From contig NC_053138.1 in NCBI RefSeq assembly GCF_016808335.1, positions 15,183,900 through 15,247,899 on the forward strand: a DNA stretch of 64,000 nt. The letters run 5' to 3'. Positions 53,355 to 64,000 of the stretch are shown in pieces. The stretch is from Panicum virgatum (lineage: Eukaryota; Streptophyta; Magnoliopsida; Poales; Poaceae). Under the pieces are notes generated by a model. It had not been told where the DNA came from, did no database searches, and saw only the letters and a program-made list of their open reading frames with translations. Position numbers and translations under genes: made by a program. The number at the start of each line of letters is the position of its first letter. The first letter of the stretch is position 1.

Positions 53355-56300
53355 ATGGCCGCCGCCCCGTCCTCCTCTGCCGCCGCCGCCGCCTGCTTCC
53401 TCTCTTCCCCGTGCCCCCTGCCTAGCCGCCAGCGCCATTTCCCCAGGCACCTCGCGTGCGCCGCGGCCTCCAAGCACGCGCCCGCCGCTTCCTCCTCCCG
53501 CTCGCTCGCCCTCCCCTCCCCCGCGCCGTGGCCGTGGCCGCGGCGGCTAGCCGAGCTGGTCCCCGCCGAAGTGGCAGGCCGGCTGCTGTCGTCGGCCGCG
53601 GGCTCCTTCATCGTCGCGCTCGCCTCCGCGGCGCTGATCCTCGGCGACGCCGGCGCGGCCTCCGCGTTCGTGGTCGCCACGCCGCGGAAGCTGCAGGCGG
53701 ACGAGCTCGCCACCGTGCGCCTCTTCCAGGAGAACACGCCCTCCGTCGTCTACATCACCAACCTCGCCGTGAGGTACGCCCACTCACGCTCGCTGGCTTA
53801 TGTTTGGTGCGCCGGTGTCCTGAACACCTGATGCGAAGGCTGTGGAGGTAATTTCATCAATGTGCTGCAGGCAGGACGCGTTCACGCTCGACGTGCTCGA
53901 GGTGCCGCAGGGGTCCGGGTCGGGGTTTGTCTGGGATAAGAGCGGCCACATCGTCACCAATTTCCATGTCATCCGTGGTGCGTCGGACCTCAGGTTGGTT
54001 CACAACTTCACACGGCTGGATGCTTTTCTACTACGCTGCTATAGATTGGTGGTGCTTAGCCTTAGCTCAAAGCGTGGCAATCCTACTAAATGTAAAGGTT
54101 GCTGAAGTTTCATTATAATATGCTCTAGACTTGCAATAATTTGGAATGGACGGAGCCACGGAGGTGCAGTACTGCAAAGAGTTGTTGCCCAGTAATGGTT
54201 CATTATTAATTTGGCTCCCTAGAGACTGGCCTTGTTTGATATCTTCTAGAGTTTCACAGCTTCACTACATCTGGTTGTTAAAAGTTATGAAAAATTATAT
54301 GTGCCTGCATTTACAGAAATTCTTTGGATATAATGTATTACTCTAGAAATTCTTCACACTCCACTTTCAGGTAATACTTAATGCTACCCTTGAGCATTTT
54401 TGCTGCAAAAGGTTTAATGCTTCAAGCCAAAAATGGATAAACTTCTGATTACTGCTAAACCACCTCCGTGCGTTGAATGGTCATGCTCCGCAGCAGTGCC
54501 CATCACCATGCTAATGTCAAAACTCAAATGTCTCAACTTACATAGATACACAAATAGAACAAAACATCCATGGGTGCTTCTATTTCTTTGAATATTTTCT
54601 AGATGATGATCCATAGATGTATGCAGGGGTGAGGCCACGTTATGCTAGCCTGGTGCACGTGCATGGGCACCAGGGTGAAGCTAGCTTTCGTTAGTAAACT
54701 GATTAATATTTACCATATATAGTTATTACTTGAGTGGTGCCCCACCTTGATTTTTATGTTGGCGAAGTTAGTAAACTGATTAATATTTACCATATATAGT
54801 TATTACTTGAGTGGTGCCCCACCTTGATTTTTATGTTGGCTTCGCCACTGGATGTATGGTGGCAAGGTGAAGTTACCACTGATACTTCTATACAGGGTCA
54901 CACTTGCTGATCAGTCAGTGTATGAAGCGCAAGTTGTTGGATTTGATCAGGACAAGGACGTTGCTGTTTTGCGTATCAAAGCGCCAATGGATAAACTAAG
55001 GCCGATACCAGTTGGTGTGTCAGCAGACCTACTGGTTGGTCAGAAAGTATACGCCATTGGAAATCCAGTGAGTGCTTAGAACGCCTTTCTTTTTGTTGTG
55101 CCGCTTGTAATACAATTAGATTATGTGTGCATGACAGTTGATTTGTAGCTTAGAACTAGATGTCTTATCTTAAAGCTACTGTTTAGTGTTCTAATTATTA
55201 ATTGCATGTTTGTTTTCCTGATTTTTTTTACTAGATGTGAGTGCTTAGAACGCCTTTCTTATTTTGACTTTGAATTCTTGATCCATGCTATAAAAATCAC
55301 AAAAGGCCAAATGTTGCTTCTGTTTCATGAATATGTTATCAGGTTGCATTTAAAGGTAACAGCATATTAGATAGAGTTGCAACAAACAATATAATAGTGC
55401 TAGATAGAGAAGCAACAAACAATAATATGATTGGACAAAACATGTGTATGGTGTATGTATCGGCAGACCTAAGTTTAACAAAACTCCTGTATTGAAAGGT
55501 ATGGTCTTTACTTTGTTAGGAAAATTAGGGAACTTCAGTAATTCGAGTGAGTTCTTTTGATTATGAGTACATTTGACTGATTACTTATTTATCCACAGTC
55601 TTAATGTTTATTATTTTATGTGTTTGCAGTTTGGCCTTGACCACACTCTTACAACAGGTGTTATCAGGTAGAACATTGTTCTTTAAGCTGAGTCATCTTT
55701 GGTTGATTCATATGGGAATGCACTGAGACTCTGTTTTGCTGTTTCTGCTCATTCCCCTAGTGGACTGCGTAGAGAAATTAGTTCAGCTGCCACAGGACGT
55801 CCTATACAAGATGTGATACAGACTGATGCTGCTATCAACCCTGGTAACAGTGGTGGTCCACTCCTTGATAGTTCAGGAAACTTGATAGGTGTAAACACTG
55901 CTATATACTCACCCTCAGGAGCATCATCTGGTGTTGGTTTTTCCATTCCAGTTGATACAGTATGTACATTTTTTACTCCAGTTCCCAAAAATCTGTTGCC
56001 AATAGTAGTTCACAGAAATCAGTTCAGCAGTTCAGATTTTTTTTTCCTGCTCTCTTCCTAACAGTTGAACCACGTATTTTGACTAACACAAATGATGCCT
56101 ATTTTCAGGTTGGGGGCATTGTGGATCAACTTATAAAATTTGGTAAGGTGACAAGACCTATTTTGGGAATAAAATTTGCCCCTGATCAATCTGTAGAGCA
56201 GCTTGGATTAAGTGGAGTGCTTGTCTTGGATGCTCCTCCAAATGGACCAGCTGGCAAAGCAGTAAGAAGCTTTTTGTGTTTCCTAGAATTTAGAAAGAAC

Positions 56301-56904
56301 TCAACTTGAAAGCACAGATTTCTTACACTGGGCATGATGTTAATTGTAATTATACTTCAGTTCTGCTTCAAGTCATAGGCAGCATTCTTTCAGTTGTTCA
56401 TGGTCTATGCCCAGTTACAACATAGACAATCATCGGATGGGAAAACATTGTAGCTTCCATTGACTTTCCTGTGTGTTTGGTCAGAATGAAGGACAACCTA
56501 GAAAATAAAATGGACATGAAAAATTATTTGAAAGAATAATGCAGTTTTGAAACAAGTGTTTGAAGTGTAGTGCTACTGTGTCTAAAAGTTCTACTTCTAA
56601 TGTTGCTTGCCAGGGTCTTCAATCAACCAAACGAGATGCCTACGGTCGGCTTGTCCTGGGGGATATAATTACCTCTGTGAATGGTACGAAGGTAACGAAT
56701 GGAAGCGACTTGTACCGGATATTGGATCAGTGTAAAGTTGGGGAAACGGTAAGCTTTGACCTATGTTTACAAAAAGGACTGTTACTTTTGAAAATTGCTC
56801 AGATACTGAATTTCATGGTATTCAAGGTGACCGTGGAAGTCTTGCGTGGTGACCACAAAGAGAAGATCCCTGTGGTCCTTGAACCAAAGCCTGATGAATC
56901 ATAG
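53355..56904 (+). CDS. DEG1: DEG1-type chloroplast lumen serine protease, eight exons
   Basis: Exons: 53355-53773, 53871-53993, 54896-55067, 55630-55667, 55761-55959, 56109-56261, 56614-56748, 56827-56904. All junctions are GT-AG; 1317 bases give 438 residues. The start [19 protein letters not shown] opens a plastid transit peptide; a hydrophobic, Ala-rich segment ([20 protein letters not shown], about residues 80-105) fits a thylakoid lumen targeting signal. The trypsin-like domain has the triad His172 (NFHVIRG), Asp202 (DKDVAVL) and Ser281 (NPGNSGGPL), matching the known Arabidopsis DEG1 positions within one residue. A single PDZ domain (about 325-430; [23 protein letters not shown]) follows. 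In Arabidopsis DEG1 degrades damaged photosystem II and lumen proteins. Intron 2 contains repeat-derived DNA. Confidence 0.95.
54149..54853. mobile_element. possible non-autonomous DNA transposon in DEG1 intron 2
   Basis: The left end ATGGACGGAGCCACGG (54147 onward) and the complement of the right end (CCAGTGGCGAAGCCAAC, to 54851) are roughly inverted, like grass elements ending in a TGGCGGAGCCA motif. No coding sequence is inside, and no target duplication is clear. Confidence 0.35.
54691..54844. repeat. 77-bp tandem duplication in DEG1 intron 2
   Basis: TTAGTAAACTGATTAATATT starts at 54691 and again at 54768; the two units are almost identical through TTTTTATGTTGGC. Confidence 0.9.
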
Positions 56905-58606
56905 GAGAAACCAGGTTCATCTGTATCATATGCTCAGCTGCTTACTTAGGTGCAGAGATGCAAATTACAAGACCTTAGCATTTCGCCTACCATGGGATTC
57001 ATTGTACATAATTCATACTTGTAAATCAAACTATCTCTGGTCTGGTCGAAAAGGTCATCCATGTTGGCGTCAATGCTATAGTGTGTCATGCTTGTTTTTT
57101 CTTGGCTCGCTTCAATACAGATGTCCCATACATCATACTCATATCTGTCTGGTCTGGAGCATGTATACATCCTACAGTTCTTAGATGGCCTACCTTATTA
57201 ATACTGTGTTCATCAGAGAACCCTCTAGAGAAGGGAACTGCAGCTTTGATGAACTTTCTGATATCACAGATCACCTAAACCTTTTTGACCAAAATATGCG
57301 CTGCTTACTTTTTGCTGGATCACTTGGCGTCGTTGCCGTCCTAGGTGTGACCTGGAACACAGCAGCGATCAATGTGATAGCTATGCTCTGACGTGCCATG
57401 GATTGCTAGGGTTACCGCCCTAGATGACTAGAGCTCGTCGTGGAATTCGAAAATCCACACGGTTGCAGGAAAAGAGAGGACTGAAGGGGATGTTTCGTTA
57501 TGCGCGACATTATAATAGCTATCGGAAAAAGGTTTTTGGGAACTAGTTAGTGTTATGGTCACATTTTCTTGCGACTAAGATGTTGCAATGGAAAATTTTC
57601 GAAAATAGCGACTGAAAATGATATGGCCCGACAGCTAGATCAATACGCCAATAATACTAGCGTTTAGCACTGCAATCAATGCCGGGTGTTGATCAATTGC
57701 ATGCGGCATCGAAATCAACAGGTTTTTCCATCAGAAAGCGGTCGCGGACACATCCGGGAATAAACAACATCGTTGACGCACCCCAGGTCACGGCCGCCGC
57801 CGTCTCTTTCGATCGCGTGCCGGGTCTGTTTCGCATTAACCCCCCGGGCTTAAGCTTAGCCCCTCGCCACGCCACCACACTAATAACCCGGCTTCCTAAT
57901 CACGCCTCCACCCGAACTAATGGCCGAGGTCTCTACCGTCCGGGGGGCACCACGCGCCGTCGTAGGCCGGAAGGAACACGGTTTGGCTCGAGATAGCTCT
58001 GTAATGATCGCTCTCGTCACCGGCTATACGGTCAGGCGGCGTTTCTTCGCCTGACCGCTCCGGCGAAGAAACGTCGTCGGACCTGGCAGTCGGGTGTGCG
58101 TCGGGTCGGCTGCTAGGACGGACGGCCTGGGCTCCCTGGCAGCGGTACAGCTAGTACAGCGTAGTTAAGGCGGACATGGATGCATCATGGCACGACCCGG
58201 GATTGTTAGCGCCACTAATCCGGCCGAGGAGTAAAGCTTGGGAAATGAGCGAGGGGTTGGTGCATCAGGCGACGGAAAACGACGCCACTTTTTTTTTCCC
58301 TCCTAGCCTTTGTATATGCTCGACAGTCGACACCAACTGAGTTTGCATCGTAACGTCCTCGGGAGAAAGGTGAACTTCCATCTGAAGGAAGATGCGGCGT
58401 CTTCCCTGCTGGCTGGCTCAGGTCATCTGATCTGCTGGACGACTCCATGCGCCAGGCAACATTAGAACGAAGATCAGGTAGGTGCCAGCTTACGCAAATT
58501 AAAGCGCTAGTAGTGGAGACTGGTGACGGTGAATCCGATGGGTAGAACATCGCCAGCAAAATAAAACAAACGTGAACAGACTTACAATAGATCATGCCCC
58601 ATAAGT
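56905..58606. other. DEG1 3' flank and intergenic DNA
   Basis: The first few hundred bases after the stop are probably 3' untranslated region (AT-rich, no coding signal). From about 57680 to 58450 the DNA is GC-rich with open frames that have no recognisable domain; I do not call a gene. Confidence 0.4.
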
Positions 58607-58845
58607 GCAAGGCTAACAATTTAGCCCATTGTTGGCTGCAAAGACTCTTTGTAGCTCATCTCTTAGCCCACTTGTATAGTGGTTTAGCTTTCCATTATTA
58701 ATATATGGCCCACTTGTCTATCACACAATCTTTCTTGATTCTTGTGTCAAAGTTGGCTGTAAGTTTACAACCCACTCCCACTCTCTCCTCTTTTCTCTCC
58801 TCCACCTCATCATTCAACCTGCTTTTAGCCCATCATAATACTTGC
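58607..58845. mobile_element. probable MITE
   Basis: It begins GCAAGGCTAACAATTTAGCC and ends TTTTAGCCCATCATAATACTTGC. Repeated TAGCCCA motifs and the inverted GCAAG/CTTGC ends resemble a common grass MITE whose ends read GAGCAAGTATAATA. The inverted repeats are short and imperfect; no target duplication is confirmed. Confidence 0.5.
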
Positions 58846-59168
58846 TCTAGGCTATAGTCCAAAATATCTCTGTTCTACAAGAAAGACAGGAAAAGGAAAT
58901 CTAGAGTGCTAAATAAAAACGGAGTGTGCACATAGCTAACACACTGCACCGCTGTCCTGCTACAAGCTCAGTTACACTGATGGTGTGATTATATATAAAC
59001 CGATGATCATATCAACAAACAAACCAGCAAAAGTTACCAATCAATTTCAGAACAAAGTATACCACACCGACTTAATAACGACTCTACGTTACTACGTATT
59101 CGTGTACATATGTATGCAGATAGAGATAGGGTAGAACCACATCAGGAGTGTATATGTACGCCACGTCG

Positions 59169-59792
59169 TCAGAACGGGTGGTAGCTGCGCCGGAACACGG
59201 TGGCGTTGGCGAACAGCCCGACGAGGTCCTGCTTGTACGGCAGGAACGACCTCCGGCGCGCGCCATTGCCGGCCCCGGCGCCGCCCGCGTAGTAGCTCCA
59301 GGCGTGGCCGCCGAGAGCGGCGGCTGCGGCACCGCCGGCGCCGCTCCTCCCCTTACGGCCGGGCCGGGCGGGGGCTGCGCCGGTGGTGTTCAGGAACACG
59401 AACTTCTCCTTGCCGTCGCTCTGGCTCCGCCCGACGAGCCGCGGCCGCCAGCGGAGGACCGACCCCGTGGAGCCGCTCTTCTTGCACCGCGCCGGGGACG
59501 CCGCCGCCGACCACCCGGGGGACCACGGGCAGTACATCTCCGCCGGGACCGAGTCGAGGTCGTCGTCGTCGTCCGCGGGCGGCTGCTGCGCCGGCGCCGG
59601 GTCCCTGCCCACCAGCAGGAGCCGTCCTAGCGGCACCCGCGCAGTGGCCGTCGCCGGCTCCGGAGCAGGCGGCCGAGGCGGGGACCTCGGCCGGCCGAAG
59701 ACCGGGTACAGCGCGCCCATGCGGCCGCCGCCGCCACCCGCGGCCAGAAGAGGCGGCGGGACGGCGGCGAAGGTGAAGTCGCCATCGTCCAT
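59169..59792 (-). CDS. DUF1645 family protein, single exon
   Basis: An ATG-started frame of 207 residues. The N-terminal MDDGDFTFAAVPPPLLA and GALYPVFGRPRS, a Ser/Arg-rich middle with a WSPG motif, RWRPRLVGRSQSDGKEKFVF (about residues 114-133), and the ending RRRSFLPYKQDLVGLFANAT followed by HPF fit the DUF1645 family, whose hallmark is a C-terminal LPY.QDLVGLFAN block. Some rice members of this family have been linked to grain length and stress tolerance, but the molecular function is not known to me. The gene is very GC-rich, with Pro/Ala/Gly tracts that are common in grass single-exon genes. A TATA box lies about 135 bases upstream of the ATG. Confidence 0.85.
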   Translation of the reverse strand: MDDGDFTFAAVPPPLLAAGGGGGRMGALYPVFGRPRSPPRPPAPEPATATARVPLGRLLLVGRDPAPAQQPPADDDDDLDSVPAEMYCPWSPGWSAAASPARCKKSGSTGSVLRWRPRLVGRSQSDGKEKFVFLNTTGAAPARPGRKGRSGAGGAAAAALGGHAWSYYAGGAGAGNGARRRSFLPYKQDLVGLFANATVFRRSYHPF

Positions 59793-59924
59793 GACCTACC
59801 TCGCGGCTCCTGCCTCTACTGCTCGCGTTCGCCCTCCGTGCCCGGACTCGGGCCACTGCCGCGTCCCATGGTAAGGTGCGGTGGCTGCTTGGCTGGGTAC
59901 TCCACCGCACCAGCAGGAGCTTTG

Positions 59925-59932
59925 CTTTTATA
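59925..59932 (-). promoter_or_regulatory. TATA box of the DUF1645 gene
   Basis: The minus strand reads TATAAAAG, about 135 bases upstream of the start codon at 59792, leaving a leader of about 100 bases. Confidence 0.6.
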
Positions 59933-60230
59933 CGCCGCGATCGGCGCATGCATCAAGCATTCAAGCCGCCAATTAATTAAACTAAACCTTTGGCTAGCTG
60001 ATGATGGAATAATCTTGACCGCTGATCACAGCGTCAGGCATCTTCGGATGGCCGTGCGTGGTCACGCGCTTTGGTTGGCGCAAGGCGAAGTACCAGTGCA
60101 CGGTCGGATCAGCATCGGTAAGGCTGTGAAGTGAGATGCTGACGTGGCCGAGGTTATAGTGGGAGGGTGCGGAGGATAAGCAGAGCCGCGTGGGCGGCAA
60201 ATGGCCGGGCGCAGCCCACCTGTAGAACGC

Positions 60231-60432
60231 GCGCCGTCATTTCTTAATTCTTTGGAACGGATTTTGCGTTAGTAGTCTCAGTGGGAGTCAAGCTGCTAAC
60301 GTTTTGGGTTCAAATCGGGTTTAGTGGTTTGGCGCCGCCATTTCTTAATTTTTTGGAACGAATTTTGCGTTAGTCCAGTCTCAGTGAGAGTCAAGCTGCT
60401 AACGGTTTGGGTTCAAATCGGGTTTAGTGGTT
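60231..60432. repeat. 101-bp tandem duplication
   Basis: The unit beginning GCGCCGTCATTTCTTAATTC at 60231 is repeated at 60332 with a few differences. Both contain CAGTCTCAGTG-like motifs known from the ends of some grass MITEs. Confidence 0.85.
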
Positions 60433-60572
60433 TGGTTTTGCCTCTAGATTCTGATTGGATGGGGCAAGTGGGTTCTACGCATGTATGGTTTGGTCTGGAT
60501 TGGTTTTAGGGTGCAAACAGTTTGGATTAGTTTGGATTGGTATGGTTCGCTCCCTTACACAGTCCTCACATA

Positions 60573-60994
60573 AAGAGCCGGATCTTAGAAATAAAACCTC
60601 GTGTTCACACTATAAAATTTTATCGAAATTAACTGAAACTTGTTGGATATGACTCAGTATAACTGGCAGCTACTCTGTGTAAAACAGTGTTGCTAGAACT
60701 ACACGCGGGCTCCACATCAAGAGCCGGACCCTAGAAATAAAACCTCGCGTTCACACTATAAAATTTTATCGAAATTGACCGAAACTTGTTGGAGATGATT
60801 CAGTATAACTGGCAGCTACTCTGTGCAAAGCAGTGTGAGTAGAACTACACATGGGCGCACGTCAAGAGTCAGACCCTAGAATTCACACTATAAAATTTTA
60901 TTGAAATTGACTGAAATTTTTTGAGATGACTCAGTATGACTGGCAGCTACTCTGTGCAAAGCAGTGTAGCTTGAACTATATGTGGACCCCACGT
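60573..60994. repeat. minisatellite: three units of about 146 bp
   Basis: Units start AAGAGCCGGA or similar at 60573, 60719 and 60864 and share CACTATAAAATTTTATCGAA and GGCAGCTACTCTGTG. The third unit has lost about 13 bases (the AAATAAAACCTCG part). No coding capacity. Confidence 0.88.
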
Positions 60995-60999
60995 CAAGA

Positions 61000-61460
61000 G
61001 CGGAGCCACTAAACTAGTTGGAGAGAATTTGACAGTAGTTGGAGAGAATTTGACATTAGTTTGAAACCGGTTTGTTTGGATTGAAATTATTAGTTTGGTT
61101 TGCTTTGGAGGAAGAGAGCAAGTAGTTTGGATTAGTTTGGGTGGAATAGCAAGTGGATGGAGTTAGTTTGATTTCTAAAGTATATTAATAATGAAATAGT
61201 TTGGTGTGGTTTTGGTTTGGTTTCCAAACCACTACCAGGTTGAAGTGGGAGTTTCATGGGCACAGATATCTAGATTGGAAACTAGGTAACTGTGCCAGAT
61301 GAATTTTATAGTGATGAAATTCTCCTCACATCCCATGAAACTCCAACCTTTCTCTCCTTGCCACGTTAGCAAAATTGATGATAGTTAATGTCATGAAACT
61401 CTCCATGAAACCCTCACTGAGACTGACATTAGTTCTCACTGAAATAAAAGTCCATAATTC
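61000..61460. other. GT/AT-rich stretch with MITE-end motifs
   Basis: TTGGAGAGAATTTGACA is repeated at about 61018 and 61039. Near 61240-61430 GGGAGTTTCATGGG and its inverted counterpart CCCATGAAACTCC, then CACTGAGACTGACATTAG, are pieces of a MITE type whose other end motif (CAGTCTCAGTG) occurs at 60277 and 60378. It may be a MITE broken by local duplication. Confidence 0.4.
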
Positions 61461-61685
61461 GATGTTTTTTTTAAGGAAATCCATAATTTGATGCTCGTAG
61501 CCTGCATTTGTTTCCTGTCTCTTTTGTCTGAGGGAATTATGACATCCGTTTTCTAATTATTTTTCCACTTGCATGTACAAGAAATATAATGTCCATTTCC
61601 TGACTGCTACTGCTGGGCCTCCAAATCACAGCAACCGGTAGCAAGCAGACAAGCTGCAAGCAGTCGGCGATCCCCCGGTTGGTCT

Positions 61686-61742
61686 TACGAAAACGATTGC
61701 CGATAATCGAGAGGATACGAAAACGATTGCCGATAATCGAGA
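61686..61742. repeat. 30-bp tandem duplication
   Basis: TACGAAAACGATTGCCGATA starts at 61686 and again at 61716. Confidence 0.9.
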
Positions 61743-61979
61743 ATCCTCTGTAGAGAATTTGTCGTACGATGATATCTAAACCCTGGATCAGATTATTTGC
61801 ATATAAGCTGCGGGTAGGCGAATCCTCTGTAGCCTTCTTCTGTTCCTTTTGTGTGCATCGCCAAGGAGCTAACCTGAGTCCCTGATGTGCGTGATCGGCA
61901 TCTAGCAGAGCAGCGTGATCGGCATGTGCCGATGTGCCCCACCTACAGGGGCCCAGGCCTGAAAGAGTTTGCACCACAA

Positions 61980-62168
61980 TGTATGATTGTATTGATCTCA
62001 TCACATGTACATATACAAGAGCCGAGCAACTGCCGGTGAGCGCGACGCGCGGGCGTGGCGAGCAAGACGCGGCGCTGGGCATCGTGGGCGCGCTCCAAGC
62101 GGGCGCACGACCAGCGGACTAGCTGTTAAGAGAGTAACTGCAAGCAAGCGGCCTAGACGAGCGCAGCA
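61980..62168 (-). repeat. likely 3' LTR of the right-edge copia element
   Basis: About 189 bases with TG/CA ends (TGCTGCGCTCG start, ATCATACA end on minus). The second LTR is outside the window, and the purine tract is 15-20 bases away rather than adjacent, so the edges are provisional. Confidence 0.45.
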
Positions 62169-62179
62169 CTAGCCGCTTT

Positions 62180-63793
62180 GACCCCCCCAGTTGGAGCATC
62201 CCTGACAATGCTTAAACTGGATCGAAAACCCTCAAAGAGCACAGACGATAGGCCCTTGGTCATGATGTCGGCGAGCTGATGTTATGTGGGAACGTGTAGA
62301 ACACGGACGTCGCCCACAACAACCTTCTCACGGACAAAATGCACATCCAGCTCGACGTGTTTTGTGCGACCATGATGAACCGGATTCTCAGATAGGTAGC
62401 TGGCGGAGACATTGTCACAATAGACAATGGTGGCCTTGTCCACGGGAACACTGAGCTCGGTGAGGAGATGTCGCAGCCAGCAGCATTCGGCGGTGACATT
62501 GGCGACGCCGTGGTACTCCGCTTCGGCGCTTGAGCGAGACACGACCGCCTGGCGTTTGGAGGACCAGGAGATGAGTGAATCGCCAAGGAACACGCAGAAG
62601 CCCGATGTAGAACGGCGTGTGTCGGGGCAGCCGGCCCAATTGGCGTCGGAGTAGGCGACGAGCGACGGTGAGGTAGAACGCCGGAGCTGCAGACCCATGT
62701 CCATGGTGCCATGGACGTACCGGAGCACGCGCTTGACGAAGGACCAGTGGACGTCCCTGGGATCGTGCATGTGGAGGCACGCTTGTTGGACGGCATAGGT
62801 GACGTCGGGGCGCGTGAGCGTCAGGTATTGAAGAGTGCCGACGATGCTGCGGTAGAACGTTGGATCGTCGAGCGCACGGCCGTCGTTGCCGGACAACTTG
62901 GCCTTGGTGTCCACGGGTGTGGCTGCAGGTTTGCAATCCTGCATGCCGGCGCGTTCTAGGATGTCGGCAGCGTACTGCGCCTGGGAGAGGAGGAAGCCCG
63001 TGTCGGTGCGCCGCACCTGGATGCCGAGGAAGAAGTGCAGCGGCCCGAGGTCCTTCATGGCGAACTGAAGACGAAGTTGGCCGATGACGTGGTGCAGGAG
63101 GCGCGTGGACGATGCAGAGAGGACAATGTCGTCGACGTAGAGGAGGAGGTGTGCCTCGTCGTGGCCGCGCCGGTACACGAACAACGAGCTGTCGGCCTTG
63201 GACGGTGTGAAGCCCAGCTGGTGAAGATGTGTGGCGAAGCGTTGAAACCAGGCTCGCAGTGCTTGCTTCAGCCCGTAAAGGGACTTGCGAAGGAAGCAGA
63301 TAGCATCGGGCCGAGCCGGATCGGCGAAGCCTGCTGGCTGTTGGCAGTAGACCCGCTCAGTGAGATCGCCGTGGAGGAATGCGTTTTTCACGTCGAGCTG
63401 GTGTTCGGGCCAATTGCGCGCAGCAGCAAGATGCAATATAGTGCGGATGGTGGCCGGTTTGACGACGGGGGAGAAAGTCTGATCAAAATCAAGACCAAGA
63501 CGCTGAGAGAACCCACGAACGACCCATCGAGCTTTGCGGCGTTCCAGCGTGCCGTCGGCGTGGAACTTGTTTTTGAAGATCCATTTGCCGGTGATCACGT
63601 TGGCATGGCTAGGCCACGGGACAAGCTGCCAGGTGCCATTGGACAGCAGGGCGTCGTATTCATCTTGCATTGCTGCGCGCCAGGCCGGATCTTTTAGAGT
63701 GGAGTGAACAGATCGAGGCACGGAGTCAGCGGTGGCAAGATGAGCATATTTGGGGTTGGGTTGGATGATGCCAGCTTTGCGTCGTGTGACCAT
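62180..63793 (-). pseudogene. copia reverse transcriptase and RNase H
   Basis: Open from 63793 (MVTRRKAGIIQPNPKYAHLA) to 62282. It includes the linker, reverse transcriptase (WIFKNKFHADGTLERRKARW, LDVKNAFLHGDL, LKQALRAWFQRF, active site LLLYVDDIVLSA near 63130), the conserved RNase H region ([40 protein letters not shown]) and the end motif VRVLHVPT. There a TAA replaces the usual next codon; HQLADIMTKGL continues in frame to about 62180, so one premature stop truncates the last 30 or so residues. Upstream of 63793 the Pro/Thr-rich linker appears to change frame by one base. The polyprotein would copy the element; this copy is nearly, but not fully, intact in the seen part. Confidence 0.85.
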
Positions 63794-64000
63794 AGGGTGG
63801 CCTGCAGGGGCAGGGGTAGGGGTGCCGATGCGGTGGGGAACGCAAGAGGCGTGGCAGCTGTGGGAGGGGAAGATGGTGAGTTGTGGATGGGTGATGCTGG
63901 AGCTGGTGCAGGCAGGGCATCCGGCTCAGGAGCGCCAGCAGGCTGGTGAGCATGATGATCACCTGGCGAGACGGCCGCGGGAGGCGGGACGGCGCGGCGC

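Larger units (their letters stand above)
61980..64000 (-). mobile_element. Ty1/copia retrotransposon, 3' half, running off the window
   Basis: On the minus strand the reverse transcriptase and RNase H are followed by a purine tract (ACTGGGGGGG, about 62194-62185) and then a likely 3' LTR (TG...CA edges at about 62168 and 61980). The 5' half is beyond 64000. Proteins resemble the 28-34 kb copia element (shared [18 protein letters not shown] and [11 protein letters not shown] blocks), so both probably belong to the same Ale/Retrofit-like lineage. Confidence 0.85.

Noticed and set aside
53066..53737. 223-codon minus-strand ORF over DEG1 exon 1
   Set aside because: Antisense shadow of the GC-rich transit peptide exon; no family match.
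57679..57996. 105-codon plus-strand ORF between DEG1 and the DUF1645 gene
   Set aside because: No domain, no splice context and no start context worth calling.
58215..58619. 134-codon minus-strand ORF
   Set aside because: Composition and content look random; no recognisable motif.
1..64000. CRISPR array, prokaryotic operon, tRNA or rRNA gene
   Set aside because: The window is plant nuclear DNA; repeats present are transposon-derived or simple, and no cloverleaf other than the SINE head was recognised.

Overview
This is nuclear DNA of a flowering plant, almost certainly a grass (Poaceae). The reasons are GC-rich first exons of host genes, dense LTR retrotransposons of grass-typical lineages (Tat with antisense genes, chromovirus, several copia lineages), a SMART-type miniature LTR element, an Au-like SINE, MITEs, and intron-rich genes with GT-AG junctions. 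I cannot name the species from sequence alone.

Layout. 1-5.0 kb: 3' part of a Ty3/gypsy Tat-lineage element on +, with antisense genes (a plant mobile domain protein and an acidic protein) between pol and the 3' LTR. 5.0-6.8 kb: LTR-like DNA of another family. 6.9-11.7 kb: a decayed copia element on - with both LTRs. 12.5-13.4 kb: a two-exon host gene on - for a plastid-type DUF3143 protein. It is divergent from 13.8-36.0 kb, a 20-exon TIMELESS homologue on +. I could join all 20 TIMELESS exons into one 1248-residue frame, although its introns hold a 281-bp SMART element, a 6.7-kb chromovirus (itself carrying a hAT relic), a SINE and a 5.6-kb copia element.

36-53 kb is gene-poor: a possible Myb/SANT-like transposon relic, two fragments resembling one broken DUF295-type gene, a 5'-truncated LINE, a young copia element with a 1.7-kb GC-rich leader, and a MITE. 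53.4-56.9 kb: an eight-exon DEG1 chloroplast lumen protease gene on +. 59.2-59.8 kb: a single-exon DUF1645 gene on -. 60.2-61.5 kb: a tandem-repeat block. 62.0-64.0 kb: the 3' half of another copia element on -, running off the window.

The four intact-looking host genes have unrelated jobs: replication fork protection (TIMELESS), thylakoid lumen proteolysis (DEG1), a plastid DUF3143 protein, and a DUF1645 protein. Nothing suggests a pathway cluster. The main interest is how the host genes keep readable frames among layered insertions whose relative age can be read from LTR divergence, target-site duplications and nesting. I found no CRISPR array, tRNA or rRNA gene, and no convincing undescribed multi-gene system. 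The least explained items are the spliced antisense genes of the Tat element, the GC-rich repeat leader of the young copia element and the hairpin triplet after the Tat pol.
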